Assembly (NCBI GenBank): GCA_017504485.1 | Contig: JAFVRC010000014.1 | Coordinates: 62,001 to 126,000 of the forward strand | From: Alistipes sp. | Lineage (GTDB): Bacteria; Bacteroidota; Bacteroidia; Bacteroidales; Rikenellaceae | DNA length: 64,000 nt | Reading direction: 5' to 3' | Shown here: piece by piece, positions 16,425-25,062 of the stretch | Layout: each line of letters starts with the position of its first letter | Numbering within the stretch: the stretch's first letter is position 1 | Notes under the pieces: generated by a model | What the model was told of the DNA's origin: nothing | Seen by the model: the letters and a program-made list of their open reading frames with translations, nothing else | Database searches by the model: none | Translations under genes and position numbers: made by a program

Positions 16425-17672
16425 ATGCTCTACCATCTATTCGAATACATCAACAAAATCTACGATTTGCCGGGCTCCGGAATGTTTCAGTACATATCGT
16501 TCCGCTCGGCCTTCGCAATCATTACGGCCCTGCTCATAGCCATCTACTGCGGCAAGGGTGTCATACAGCTGTTGCGCCGCCGCCAAATTGGCGAGGAGAT
16601 TCGCGACCTCGGCCTGCAAGGGCAGCTCGAGAAGCGCGGCACCCCGACGATGGGAGGCCTCATAATCCTGCTCGCCATACTGCTGCCGACACTGCTCTTC
16701 GGCCGCCTCGACAACATCTACACACAGCTAATGATTGTCGCAACGCTGTGGTGCGGAGCCATTGGCTTTCTCGACGACTACATCAAGGTCTTCCGCCACA
16801 AGAAGGAGGGCCTGAAGGGGCGTTTCAAGATTATCGGCCAGGTGGGCCTCGGCATTATCGTCGGCTCGGTGATGTGCCTCTCGGAGGAGATTGTCATCCG
16901 CGAACACACAACCGCGCCCGTAAGCCGGCAGACCATCGATGCCACGACGGGCGAGGAGATTATAACCACCTCGCAGCAGATACGTCTGAACGATTCGACC
17001 GAGAAGACCACCAAGACCACTATCCCATTCATCAAGGACAACGAGTTCGACTACAGCTGGCTCGTGGGCGGCAACAAGATATTGGCTTGGGTATTCTACG
17101 TTCTAGTGGCTATATTCGTCATCACAGCCGTCTCGAATGGTGCCAACCTCACCGATGGTCTCGACGGTTTGCTGACAGGCGTCTCGGTGCCGATTGTCGC
17201 CGTATTGGGAGTCTTGGCCTACCTCTCCGGACACATTATGTACGCCGACTACCTCAACATCATGTATATCCCAAACAGCGGTGAACTCTTTGTCTTTGCC
17301 GCAGCGATGATGGGCGCACTTATCGGTTTCTTGTGGTATAACTCCTTCCCTGCACAGGTGTTTATGGGCGACACCGGCTCGCTCGCCATTGGCGGCATCA
17401 TCGCCACCTTCGCCCTCTGCATCCGCAAGGAGCTGCTGCTGCCGCTTATGTGCGGCGTATTCCTCGTCGAGGCTCTATCGGTGATGATACAGACCACTTA
17501 CTTCAAATACACACGCCGCAAGTATGGCGAGGGACGACGCATATTCCTTATGGCACCGCTACACCACCACTACCAGAAGCAGGGGCTCTTCGAGACCAAG
17601 ATTATGGTGCGCTTCACCATCATCTCGGTGATGTTGGCGGCAATGAGTCTTATAACCCTTAAAATCAGATAG
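16425..17672 (+). CDS. mraY: Phospho-MurNAc-pentapeptide translocase MraY
   Basis: The product has 415 residues, starting [15 protein letters not shown] at the ATG 4 nt after murE. It has about ten membrane segments, the cytoplasmic motif G-T-P-T-M-G-G near 70, L-D-D-Y-I-K near 112, N-L-T-D-G-L-D-G-L near 240 and H-H-H-Y near 380, all canonical for MraY, which makes lipid I from UDP-MurNAc-pentapeptide and undecaprenyl phosphate. A loop of about 60 residues at roughly 155-215 (T-T-A-P-V-S-R-Q to W-L-V-G-G-N-K) makes it longer than the E. coli enzyme; I recall such an insertion from Bacteroidota MraY. A longer frame from 16260 overlaps murE and is rejected. Confidence 0.95.
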   Translation: MLYHLFEYINKIYDLPGSGMFQYISFRSAFAIITALLIAIYCGKGVIQLLRRRQIGEEIRDLGLQGQLEKRGTPTMGGLIILLAILLPTLLFGRLDNIYTQLMIVATLWCGAIGFLDDYIKVFRHKKEGLKGRFKIIGQVGLGIIVGSVMCLSEEIVIREHTTAPVSRQTIDATTGEEIITTSQQIRLNDSTEKTTKTTIPFIKDNEFDYSWLVGGNKILAWVFYVLVAIFVITAVSNGANLTDGLDGLLTGVSVPIVAVLGVLAYLSGHIMYADYLNIMYIPNSGELFVFAAAMMGALIGFLWYNSFPAQVFMGDTGSLAIGGIIATFALCIRKELLLPLMCGVFLVEALSVMIQTTYFKYTRRKYGEGRRIFLMAPLHHHYQKQGLFETKIMVRFTIISVMLAAMSLITLKIR

Positions 17673-17674
17673 CA

Positions 17675-19045
17675 ATGAGGCATAAAAGAGTAGTTGTGCT
17701 CGGTGGCGGCATAAGCGGCTACGGTTCGGCCATCCTGGCCAAGAAGCAGGGATTTGACACCTTCCTCTCGGATGCGGGTACCATCGCTCCGCGCTACCGC
17801 GAGCGGCTCGACGAGTGGGGTGTTGAGTACGAAGAGGGCAGGCACACCATGGAGCTTATTCTCTCGGCTACGGAGGTTATCAAGTCGCCCGGCATTCCCG
17901 ACAAGGCTCCCGTCGTGGTGGCGTTGCGCGAGCGCGGTATCCCAGTCATCTCGGAGATGGAGTTCGCCTGCCGCTATATGGGCAAGGCCAAGACCATCTG
18001 TATCACAGGCTCAAACGGCAAAACATCGACCACTTCGCTCATCTACAAGATTATGCGCGACAGCGGTGCTCGAGTGTCACTAGGCGGCAATATCGGCGAG
18101 TCGTTTGCCTACTCGGTAGCCACGGGCGAGTATGATTGGTATGTGCTCGAACTATCCTCGTTCCAGCTCGACGGCATGATACGTTTCAAGGCCGATATAG
18201 CTGTACTGCTGAATATTACGCCCGACCATCTCGACCGCTACGACTACTGTTTCCAGAACTACGTCGATTCGAAGATGCGCATCACGCAGAACCAAAATTC
18301 GCAGGACTACTTCATCTATTCGGCCGACGATACGACTATATGCGCCGAGCTGTCGAAGCGCAATGTGCGCTCGCGCGAACTTCCGTTTATGGCCCACGCA
18401 GCTGTGGCAAGTGCGGCAGGCGATGCCTACCTCGATGATGATGGTCACTTCACCGCTTCGGTCGGTGCAAGCATTATCGAGATAGATTGCGACAAGATGA
18501 AAATCAAGGGATTACACAATGCCTACAACGCTATGGCTGCCGCTCTGGCAGCCCTCGCCGCTGGCGTTGAGCCGAGCTGTGTCGAGCGGTCTATCTACGA
18601 ATTTTCGCCAATCGAGCACCGTCTCGAACCGGCAGGTGTGGCCAATGGCGTGACCTACATCAACGACTCGAAGGCCACGAATGTTGATTCGGTATGGTAC
18701 GCATTGCAGAGCATGACCTCTCCCACGGTACTGATTATGGGCGGCACGGACAAAGGCAGCTCCTACGAGCCGCTCTTCGACCTTGTACGCGAGAAGGTAC
18801 ATACTATTGTATGTATGGGCCTCGACAACAAGCGCATTATCGACTCTTTCGAGGGGGTTGTGCCAACCATCATCTCCACTTCGTCGCTCGACGAGGCAAT
18901 GCGAGCCTCGGTTGCTGCTGCACGCGAGGGCGACACGGTGCTGCTCTCGCCCGCTTGCGCGAGTTTCGACCTCTTCCGCAACTACGAGGAGCGCGGCCGG
19001 CTATTCAAGGCGTGGGTAAAGGATAACCTATTGGACACCAAGTAG
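17675..19045 (+). CDS. murD: UDP-MurNAc-L-alanine:D-glutamate ligase MurD
   Basis: The product has 456 residues. The N-terminal nucleotide-binding fold has G-G-G-I-S-G-Y-G (about 10-17); the central domain carries the P-loop G-S-N-G-K-T-S (about 111) and Y-I-N-D-S-K-A-T-N near 328, typical of MurD. It adds D-Glu to UDP-MurNAc-L-Ala in the cytoplasm. It starts 2 nt after mraY and ends 2 nt before ftsW, so translation is likely coupled. Confidence 0.95.
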   Translation: MRHKRVVVLGGGISGYGSAILAKKQGFDTFLSDAGTIAPRYRERLDEWGVEYEEGRHTMELILSATEVIKSPGIPDKAPVVVALRERGIPVISEMEFACRYMGKAKTICITGSNGKTSTTSLIYKIMRDSGARVSLGGNIGESFAYSVATGEYDWYVLELSSFQLDGMIRFKADIAVLLNITPDHLDRYDYCFQNYVDSKMRITQNQNSQDYFIYSADDTTICAELSKRNVRSRELPFMAHAAVASAAGDAYLDDDGHFTASVGASIIEIDCDKMKIKGLHNAYNAMAAALAALAAGVEPSCVERSIYEFSPIEHRLEPAGVANGVTYINDSKATNVDSVWYALQSMTSPTVLIMGGTDKGSSYEPLFDLVREKVHTIVCMGLDNKRIIDSFEGVVPTIISTSSLDEAMRASVAAAREGDTVLLSPACASFDLFRNYEERGRLFKAWVKDNLLDTK

Positions 19046-19047
19046 TA

Positions 19048-20358
19048 ATGAAGAGTAGCAACACCCCCGAAACCACGACATACACCTCCGAGAGCAGCGT
19101 GCCGCCAATCGTCGAGAAGGTGCGGCTTCTGCGCGGCGACAATGTGCTGTGGGTAATCACCGTCTTTCTGATGGTCATCTCGCTGCTTGCCGTCTATTCA
19201 TCAACCGCCAAGATGGGCTACAGCCCCCGTATGAGCGGCACCACGTCGGGCTTTCTGACCAAACATATACTGACGCTCATCGGCTCGGGGTGCATCATCT
19301 TGTTCATCTACCGACTGATGAACTGCAATTGGTTTCGTTGGCTTACATGGCCGGCCTATATCGTTTCGATGTTCCTCACGGGGCTGGTCTATGTGTCGGG
19401 CGCCGAGACCAACTCGGCCGAGCGATGGCTTGACCTCGGATTTATCAGTTTTCAGCCCTCGGAGCTGCTGAAAATAGCGACCATAATGCTCCTCGCGCAA
19501 CAGCTCGCCTCGCGGCAAGGCAAGATGGACAAGATAGAGATTCTGCCCCTTGTCAATCCGCTAATGCTCGGCGATAAGTGCGAGTGGCGGCATTGGTGGG
19601 CGCACTTCAAGAGCGGTACGCTGCCGATACTAATGCCTCTCGTTGCGGCGTGCGGCCTCGTGCTGCGCTCGCACTTCTCGACCACCGTGTTGCTCTTCCT
19701 GATTGGCGTGGCGATGATGATTGTCGGGCGCGTGCGCCTCAAGGAGATCGCCAAGCTCATCGCCCTTGGTGTGGTAGCCGTAGCCACTATGTTGCTGGTA
19801 TTTACCAATATGGGGCGCGGCAAGACCGCTGTCAGCCGTATCACCACCTGGTACGAAACCATATCGACCGACACCTCTAAAAAGGTCACCGGTTTCACCG
19901 ACAGCGAGCGCTCCGTAGTGGCCATACACGACGGCAAGGTATTTGGCCTCGGTGCCGGACGCAGTATCATGCGCCCCCGCATCACCCACCCCGAGAGCGA
20001 CTATATGTTCGCCATCTTTGTCGAGGAGTATGGTATCATCATGGCCTTCTTCCTCATCACGCTCTATATGTGGATTTTCTTCCGCGCTATGCGCCTCTTC
20101 GAGCAGTGCGGATGGGTGTATGCCGGTCTGCTGGTTGTCGGCCTGGCGATGCTCATCACGGGGCAGGCTCTGCTGCATATTCTCGTCACCCTGAACTTCA
20201 TCCCCGAAACGGGACAAAACCTCCCCTTCATCACGCAGAGTGCAACATCTATGGCCTGCTCGGCGATAGCTATGGGTATGATCCTGTGCATCAGCCGCCA
20301 AATCGAGGATGGCTCGCTCGTGCCGCCACGCAGCGAGGTAATGAACAAAAATGAGTAA
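19048..20358 (+). CDS. ftsW: Septal peptidoglycan polymerase FtsW (SEDS)
   Basis: The product has 436 residues and about ten membrane segments. SEDS features are A-E-R-W-L-D-L-G-F-I-S-F-Q-P-S-E-L-L-K near 125-142 and E-S-D-Y-M-F-A near 315, whose Asp matches the conserved catalytic-site residue of SEDS glycosyltransferases. The usual last motif (G-L-P-L-P-F-I-S-Y-G-G-S-S) is replaced by G-Q-N-L-P-F-I-T-Q-S-A-T-S near 390, unlike the RodA in this window, which keeps S-Y-G-G-S-S. It polymerises lipid II at the septum with FtsI. The last 8 nt overlap the next gene. Its position in the dcw operon separates it from rodA. Confidence 0.92.
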   Translation: MKSSNTPETTTYTSESSVPPIVEKVRLLRGDNVLWVITVFLMVISLLAVYSSTAKMGYSPRMSGTTSGFLTKHILTLIGSGCIILFIYRLMNCNWFRWLTWPAYIVSMFLTGLVYVSGAETNSAERWLDLGFISFQPSELLKIATIMLLAQQLASRQGKMDKIEILPLVNPLMLGDKCEWRHWWAHFKSGTLPILMPLVAACGLVLRSHFSTTVLLFLIGVAMMIVGRVRLKEIAKLIALGVVAVATMLLVFTNMGRGKTAVSRITTWYETISTDTSKKVTGFTDSERSVVAIHDGKVFGLGAGRSIMRPRITHPESDYMFAIFVEEYGIIMAFFLITLYMWIFFRAMRLFEQCGWVYAGLLVVGLAMLITGQALLHILVTLNFIPETGQNLPFITQSATSMACSAIAMGMILCISRQIEDGSLVPPRSEVMNKNE

Positions 20359-20761
20359 CGCAATGGATATAAGACTCGACAAATATCTGTGGGCCGTGCG
20401 CATCTTCAAGACGCGCAGCGATGCGGCCGATGCTATACGCAACAACCGCGTAACGGTCAATGGAGCCTACGCCAAGCCTTCGCGCGAAGTGAAGGTGGGC
20501 GACCAGATTGCTGTGCGCCGCCCGATGATAACGTACAGCTACCGCGTTGTTGGGCTTGTTGCCAACCGCCAGCCGGCTAAGAACGTCGCGGAGTTCTGCC
20601 TCAACATCACGCCGCAAAGCGAGCTCGACAAGCTGAACGTGCCACACGAAACCATCTTTGTCTTCCGTGAGCGCGGCACCGGCCGCCCAACCAAGAAGGA
20701 GCGCCGCGAGATAGACTCTATGATGGAAGGAATGTTCCTCGACGACGACTTCGACGAGTAG
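20351..20761 (+). CDS. hslR: S4-domain RNA-binding protein (Hsp15-like)
   Basis: The product has 136 residues. It begins with an S4 fold: I-R-L-D-K-Y-L-W-A-V-R-I-F-K-T-R-S then D-A-I-R-N-N-R-V-T-V-N-G. This is the Hsp15 arrangement; Hsp15 binds stalled 50S subunits carrying nascent chains. The tail is acidic (E-G-M-F-L-D-D-D-F-D-E). The ATG at 20351 overlaps ftsW by 8 nt; a second ATG at 20363 (M-D-I-R-L-D-K) is equally possible. It closes the dcw operon and is followed directly by a terminator. Confidence 0.85.
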   Translation: MSNAMDIRLDKYLWAVRIFKTRSDAADAIRNNRVTVNGAYAKPSREVKVGDQIAVRRPMITYSYRVVGLVANRQPAKNVAEFCLNITPQSELDKLNVPHETIFVFRERGTGRPTKKERREIDSMMEGMFLDDDFDE

Positions 20762-20781
20762 CACCTCACGATTAAACAGAA

Positions 20782-20824
20782 AAACAGCGAGTGCCCATCG
20801 TAGTCGGACACTCGCTGTTTTTTT
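20782..20824 (+). terminator. Terminator of the dcw operon
   Basis: AAACAGCGAGTG pairs with CACTCGCTGTTT around about 16 nt, followed by a run of T. It sits 20 nt after the hslR stop. Confidence 0.85.
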
Positions 20825-20828
20825 GAGT

Positions 20829-20927
20829 ATTTCAAGGCATACAAGGCGAGCGGCCCGCAGCATACTAAATGTATGTAAGGAATCACTCTACTGCCATCTA
20901 ACGCAGAAATCGCCCGCTTGACGGCTT
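20829..20927 (+). repeat. Structured interspersed repeat, copy 1
   Basis: About 100 bp, beginning ATTTCAAGGCATACAAGGC and ending near CGCCCGCTTGACGGCTT. The core hairpin is CATAC (20861-20865), loop TAAAT, GTATG (20871-20875). Seven unpaired bases each side separate it from outer arms GAGCGG (20848-20853) and TCACTC (20883-20888), which pair 5 of 6 counting one G-T. TAACGCAGAAAT follows (from 20900). It starts 5 nt after the dcw terminator. Confidence 0.75.
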
Positions 20928-20954
20928 ACGCGCGGAAGTCGCAAAAGTGGTGGG

Positions 20955-21054
20955 ATTTCAAGGCATACAAGGCGGACGGCCCGCAGCATACTAAATGTAT
21001 GTGAGGAACCGCCCGACCGCAGTATAACGCAGAAATCGCCCGCTTATTCGGCTT
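20955..21054 (+). repeat. Structured interspersed repeat, copy 2
   Basis: A tandem direct copy of the preceding repeat, 27 nt downstream. CATAC (20987-20991), TAAAT loop, GTATG (20997-21001); outer arms GGACGG (20974-20979) and CCGCCC (21009-21014) pair 5 of 6. It ends 8 nt before the pgi stop codon, so both copies fill the space between convergent gene ends. Confidence 0.75.
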
Positions 21055-21061
21055 CCGCCTG

Positions 21062-22393
21062 CTATAAGCGAGCCTTTATAGCCTTACTCTCCTCCTCATA
21101 ACCAGGCTTGTCGAGAAGAGCAAACATATTCTTTTTGTAGGCCTCAACACCCGGTTGGTTGAATGGATTTACACCGAGCATATAGCCGCTGATGCCGCAG
21201 GCCTTCTCGAAGAAGTAGAGCAGGGCTCCGATAGTCCGCTCGTTGATGCTCTCGATTTCGATACGCATATTTGGCACTCCACCATCGACGTGCGCAAGCT
21301 GAACACCCAACTCGGCCATCTTGTTAATCTCATGCATACGCTTGCCGGCGAGGAAGTTAAGGCCGTCGAGGTTTGCGGAGTCGCTCTCCACGACTACGGT
21401 GTGTGCAGGCGTGGCAACAGAGATGATGGTCTCGAAGAGCGAGCGCTCACCATCCTGAATATATTGGCCCATAGAGTGCAGATCGGCAGTCAGCGTCACG
21501 CTGGCAGGGAAGATACCCTTGCCATCCTTACCCTCACTCTCGCCATAGAGTTGCTTCCACCACTCGTTAATGTTCTGCAACTTTGGCTCATAGGAGCCGA
21601 GAATCTCTATCTTCTTGCCATTGCGATAGAGGGCATTGCGCACGGCGGCATACTGCGCCGAGATGTTATCCTCGAAGGCAACGTCCTCGGCCGTAGCCTC
21701 CTCCATTGCCTTTGCACCCTCGACCATAGCCTCGATATCGACACCACCCACAGCGAGCGGCAACAGACCTACAGGCGTGAGCACCGAGAAGCGGCCACCC
21801 ACATTGTCCGGAATTACGAAGGTGGCGTAACCCTCATCCGTAGCGAGCGTTTTGAGCGCACCGCGAGCCTTGTCGGTCACAGCAACGATCCGCGACTTGG
21901 CCTCCTCCTTGCCATAGCGGCGCTCTATCTCCTCCTTGATGATGCGGAAGGCGATGGCCGGCTCGGTCGTTGTTCCCGATTTCGAGATTACGATGGTGGC
22001 AATCGAGAGTCCCTTCACTGCATCGAGCAGCTCGGCGAGATAGTCCTCCGAGATATTCTGACCGGCGAAGAGCACAATCGGATTGTCGTGCTTCGCGCGG
22101 AACAGCTCAAAAGAGTTGGTCATAGCATCGAGCACGGCCTTGGCACCGAGGTACGAGCCACCGATGCCGATGCAGATAACCACATCGGCCTTCGCACGCA
22201 GCGAGGCGGCGCACTCGTTGATGGCGTCAATCTGCGCCTTATCGATCGACGAAGGGAGATTAACCCAGCCGAGGAAATCGTTTCCTGCACCCGTTCCGGC
22301 GTGCAACAGCGCATTGGCGGCCATAGCCTCGCGCTTCAACTCTTCAGAGAGTTCGATACCACTCTTGCAGGTATCAAGCGTAACAAGTTTCAT
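21062..22393 (-). CDS. pgi: Glucose-6-phosphate isomerase
   Basis: The product has 443 residues, the usual size for the short bacterial PGI type. It has the sugar-isomerase signatures [11 protein letters not shown] near 77-87, S-K-S-G-T-T-T-E-P near 137-145, V-T-D near 170, and the C-terminal [15 protein letters not shown] with the active-site Lys. It interconverts glucose 6-phosphate and fructose 6-phosphate, feeding amino-sugar and peptidoglycan synthesis as well as glycolysis. It is transcribed alone, convergent with the dcw operon and divergent from mreB. Confidence 0.95.
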   Translation of the reverse strand: MKLVTLDTCKSGIELSEELKREAMAANALLHAGTGAGNDFLGWVNLPSSIDKAQIDAINECAASLRAKADVVICIGIGGSYLGAKAVLDAMTNSFELFRAKHDNPIVLFAGQNISEDYLAELLDAVKGLSIATIVISKSGTTTEPAIAFRIIKEEIERRYGKEEAKSRIVAVTDKARGALKTLATDEGYATFVIPDNVGGRFSVLTPVGLLPLAVGGVDIEAMVEGAKAMEEATAEDVAFEDNISAQYAAVRNALYRNGKKIEILGSYEPKLQNINEWWKQLYGESEGKDGKGIFPASVTLTADLHSMGQYIQDGERSLFETIISVATPAHTVVVESDSANLDGLNFLAGKRMHEINKMAELGVQLAHVDGGVPNMRIEIESINERTIGALLYFFEKACGISGYMLGVNPFNQPGVEAYKKNMFALLDKPGYEEESKAIKARL

Positions 22394-22460
22394 AACTTTC
22401 TATTTTTGTGATTTGTGAGCAAAATAGTCGTCCGTTTATCTTCGTTTTGCAACGGCTTGT

Positions 22461-22468
22461 CAAAGGTA
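22461..22468 (-). promoter_or_regulatory. -7 element of pgi
   Basis: The minus strand reads TACCTTTG, 67 nt before the pgi ATG. No exact -33 TTTG at standard spacing. Confidence 0.5.
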
Positions 22469-22513
22469 GTGATTTTTTTGCATAAAAAGTAGAAAATATT
22501 TCTATCTTTTTCG

Positions 22514-22521
22514 TACCTTTG
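22514..22521 (+). promoter_or_regulatory. -7 element of the mre operon
   Basis: TACCTTTG, about 93 nt before the mreB ATG, divergent from the pgi element. The -33 region is AT-rich without a clear TTTG. Confidence 0.5.
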
Positions 22522-22614
22522 CGTTGAATCGATACAAATGGGAGTTTTTATCCTCTGCGGAGTGTCGTTACGAGAACATAAACAAGCGAAATAATATACA
22601 AAAATAGACAAATT

Positions 22615-23634
22615 ATGGGACTCTTTTCTTTGACACAGGAGCTGGCAATCGACCTCGGAACAGCCAACACGCTCATCGTTTATAACGATGAGGTGGTGGT
22701 TGATGAGCCGTCGGTGGTGGCCATCAATGTCCATACGGGACAACTCTCTACACTCGGTCGCGAGGCAAGCCGCTACATCGGCCGCACGCACCACGACATC
22801 CGCACCATCCGTCCTCTGCGCGATGGCGTTATCGCCGACTTCAACGCTACGGAGTTGATGTTGCGCGGCATGATTCGCAAGATCAAGACACGCGGCTCGC
22901 TCTTCTCGCCATCGCTCAAGATGGTAATCTGCATACCTTCGGGCTCGACCGACGTGGCTATCCGTGCCGTGCGCGACTCGGCAGAGCATGCCGGAGGCCG
23001 CGAGGTAGCTATGATTTTCGAGCCTATGGCTGCGGCTCTCGGTGCCGGTCTCGACGTCGAGGCTCCTGAGGGTAACATGATTATCGACATCGGTGGCGGT
23101 ACGTCGGAGATCGCCTGCATATCGCTGGGCGGCATCGTCTGCTCGAAGTCTATCGACGTGGCAGGTGATGTGTTCACGACCGACATCCAAAACTATGTTC
23201 GCCAGCAGCACAACATCCGCATCGGCGAGCGCACGGCCGAGGATATAAAGTGCAAGATTGGTGCGGCAATCCCGGAGTTGGAGGAGGAGCCTGAGAACTA
23301 CACCGTAACGGGCCCAAGCATCCTCACTGCCCTGCCACAGACCGTCGAGTTGAGCTACAACGAGATAGCCTACGCGCTCGACAAGTCGCTCGTCAAGCTC
23401 GACGCTGCGTTGATGGAGGTGCTCGAGGAGATGCCTGCCGAGCTCTACTCGGACGTTGTTCGCAACGGCGTATATCTGGCCGGCGGTGGTGCCCTTATCA
23501 AGGGCCTCGACAAGCGTCTCTCGGACAAGACCGGTATTCCGTTCCACATCGCCGAGGATCCGTTGCGTGCCGTCGTTCGCGGAACAAATATCGCCTTGAA
23601 GAACATCAATCGTTTCTCGTTCCTCATGCGATAG
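22615..23634 (+). CDS. mreB: Rod-shape actin homolog MreB
   Basis: The product has 339 residues. It has the actin-fold phosphate 1 motif L-A-I-D-L-G-T-A-N-T near 12-21, D-I-G-G-G-T-S near 160 (phosphate 2) and Y-L-A-G-G-G-A-L near 288 (adenosine motif). MreB filaments under the inner membrane direct the elongasome (MreC, MreD, PBP2, RodA), which is encoded just downstream. Length and motifs are typical. It is separated from mreC by 93 nt that hold a hairpin followed by four T. Confidence 0.96.
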   Translation: MGLFSLTQELAIDLGTANTLIVYNDEVVVDEPSVVAINVHTGQLSTLGREASRYIGRTHHDIRTIRPLRDGVIADFNATELMLRGMIRKIKTRGSLFSPSLKMVICIPSGSTDVAIRAVRDSAEHAGGREVAMIFEPMAAALGAGLDVEAPEGNMIIDIGGGTSEIACISLGGIVCSKSIDVAGDVFTTDIQNYVRQQHNIRIGERTAEDIKCKIGAAIPELEEEPENYTVTGPSILTALPQTVELSYNEIAYALDKSLVKLDAALMEVLEEMPAELYSDVVRNGVYLAGGGALIKGLDKRLSDKTGIPFHIAEDPLRAVVRGTNIALKNINRFSFLMR

Positions 23635-23662
23635 TTTCAACGACCTGCGGTCACTACAAAAT

Positions 23663-23700
23663 CAGGGGGTCACATACAACATGTTCGGACTCCCTGTTTT
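23663..23700 (+). terminator. Possible attenuating terminator between mreB and mreC
   Basis: CAGGGGGTC (23663-23671) pairs with GACTCCCTG (23688-23696; 9 bp, one G-T), followed by TTTT. The T-run is short, so partial termination is more likely than complete. Confidence 0.55.
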
Positions 23701-23727
23701 AATAGCAAACACCCCATAGGGCACACG

Positions 23728-24537
23728 ATGCACAAGCTGATATACTTCATACGTCGTACATCGGTGGCGATACTCTTCGTCGTGATAGAGATTATCGCCA
23801 TCCGCTCTTACGCCTACTCGACACCCTACACGCAGGCACGCCTGCTCGGCATGTCAAATGCGGTTACCGGCTCGTTCTATGCACTGCTCCACAATATTAA
23901 GGGGTATTTCTCACTGCGCAGCGAGAATGAGCGGCTCACAGCTCGCGTTGCCGAGCTTGAGAATCGCCTCGATGCACTCGGCAGCGATGCGGCGACGGTC
24001 GATATTTCGGCTTCATTCCACCAATATGAGTACATCCCTGCGCGCGTAGTGTCGAACTCTATAAACCGACAGAAGAACTACATCACGCTCAACAAGGGTA
24101 TCAGCGATGGTGTGTCGACCGATATGGCGGTGCTCTCGCCCGATGGTTGCGCTGTCGGCACCATCATCGACTGCTCGGAGCACTATGCCGTAGCCAAGAG
24201 CCTCCTCAATACAGAGTTCCGCATAAGCGGCGTATTGGCCAAGGATGGTTCGCCGGGGGCTGTGTGGTGGCGCGGAGGCGACTCGCAGATTGTCGAGTTC
24301 GATGGTGTTCCGAAGTATGCCACGGTGGAGGCCGGCGACAAGGTTCGCGCGGCGGGCTTCTCGCACTACTTCCCGCCCGAGGTCGTTATCGGCACGGTAG
24401 AGAGCGCCGAAGTGGTGGGCAACACTTACCACTGCCGCCTGCGCCTTGCGGCCGATATGGCACGACTGCAAAACGTCGTTTTGGTGAATAATATGATGGG
24501 GGGCGAGGCGCAGAACCTCGAGGCTTCACACAAATAG
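23728..24537 (+). CDS. mreC: Rod-shape-determining protein MreC
   Basis: The product has 269 residues. A membrane anchor near 10-30 is followed by a coiled coil (about 70-95, S-E-N-E-R-L-T-A-R-V-A-E-L-E-N-R-L) and two periplasmic beta-barrel-like parts with the G-I-S-D-G-V, G-A-V-W-W-R-G-G-D and V-V-I-G-T-V segments common in MreC. It bridges the MreB filament side and PBP2 in the elongasome. The gene lies 12 nt before mreD. Confidence 0.9.
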   Translation: MHKLIYFIRRTSVAILFVVIEIIAIRSYAYSTPYTQARLLGMSNAVTGSFYALLHNIKGYFSLRSENERLTARVAELENRLDALGSDAATVDISASFHQYEYIPARVVSNSINRQKNYITLNKGISDGVSTDMAVLSPDGCAVGTIIDCSEHYAVAKSLLNTEFRISGVLAKDGSPGAVWWRGGDSQIVEFDGVPKYATVEAGDKVRAAGFSHYFPPEVVIGTVESAEVVGNTYHCRLRLAADMARLQNVVLVNNMMGGEAQNLEASHK

Positions 24538-24549
24538 AGAGTATAAAGC

Positions 24550-25062
24550 GTGAGATACAAGAACTACATACTGCTTGCCGTGGTTGCGATATTGTTGCAG
24601 GTACTTCTGCTCAACAACATCACAATCAGCACGCTGTTGGCCCCAATGCTCTACATCGTGTGCATTGCGCTGATGCCTATCGAGTGGCCGCCGTTGCGCG
24701 TGCTCCTCGCGGCGCTCACCATAGCACTTGTCATGGACTTCACGATGGGCACCTGCGGTCTGAACGTCATCGTCACGCTCCCCGTAGCTCTCTTGCGCCG
24801 CCCTACGATGCACTACCTGGCCGGCATTTCGGACATCAGCAGCGACGAGGGCATACCTTCAGCCAAGCGAATGGGCGTGCGCTTTCACCGCTACTTTGTA
24901 GCAATCATCGTGCTCCACTCGCTTCTCTTCTTCTCGGTCGAGAGCCTCTCGTTTACCTCGTTTGGGCTATGGCTCGCACGCTTCGTGTGCAGCACGGCGG
25001 CGACACTCACACTCGCATACCTTGTCGTATTCCTGTTCGAAACTAAACTACACTCGAAGTAA
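24550..25062 (+). CDS. mreD: Rod-shape-determining membrane protein MreD
   Basis: The product has 170 residues with five to six hydrophobic segments and few charges, as in MreD. The start is a GTG at 24550 (V/M-R-Y-K-N-Y-I-L-L-A). MreD is poorly conserved, so the call rests on topology, length and its place between mreC and mrdA. The stop TAA shares its last base with the next ATG (TAATG), which implies coupled translation. Confidence 0.85.
   Translation: MRYKNYILLAVVAILLQVLLLNNITISTLLAPMLYIVCIALMPIEWPPLRVLLAALTIALVMDFTMGTCGLNVIVTLPVALLRRPTMHYLAGISDISSDEGIPSAKRMGVRFHRYFVAIIVLHSLLFFSVESLSFTSFGLWLARFVCSTAATLTLAYLVVFLFETKLHSK

Noticed and set aside
21155-23640. Long frames opposite pgi and mreB (416-418 codons)
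   Set aside because: Both known genes have full motifs and normal length; antisense frames of this size are common in GC-rich coding regions.
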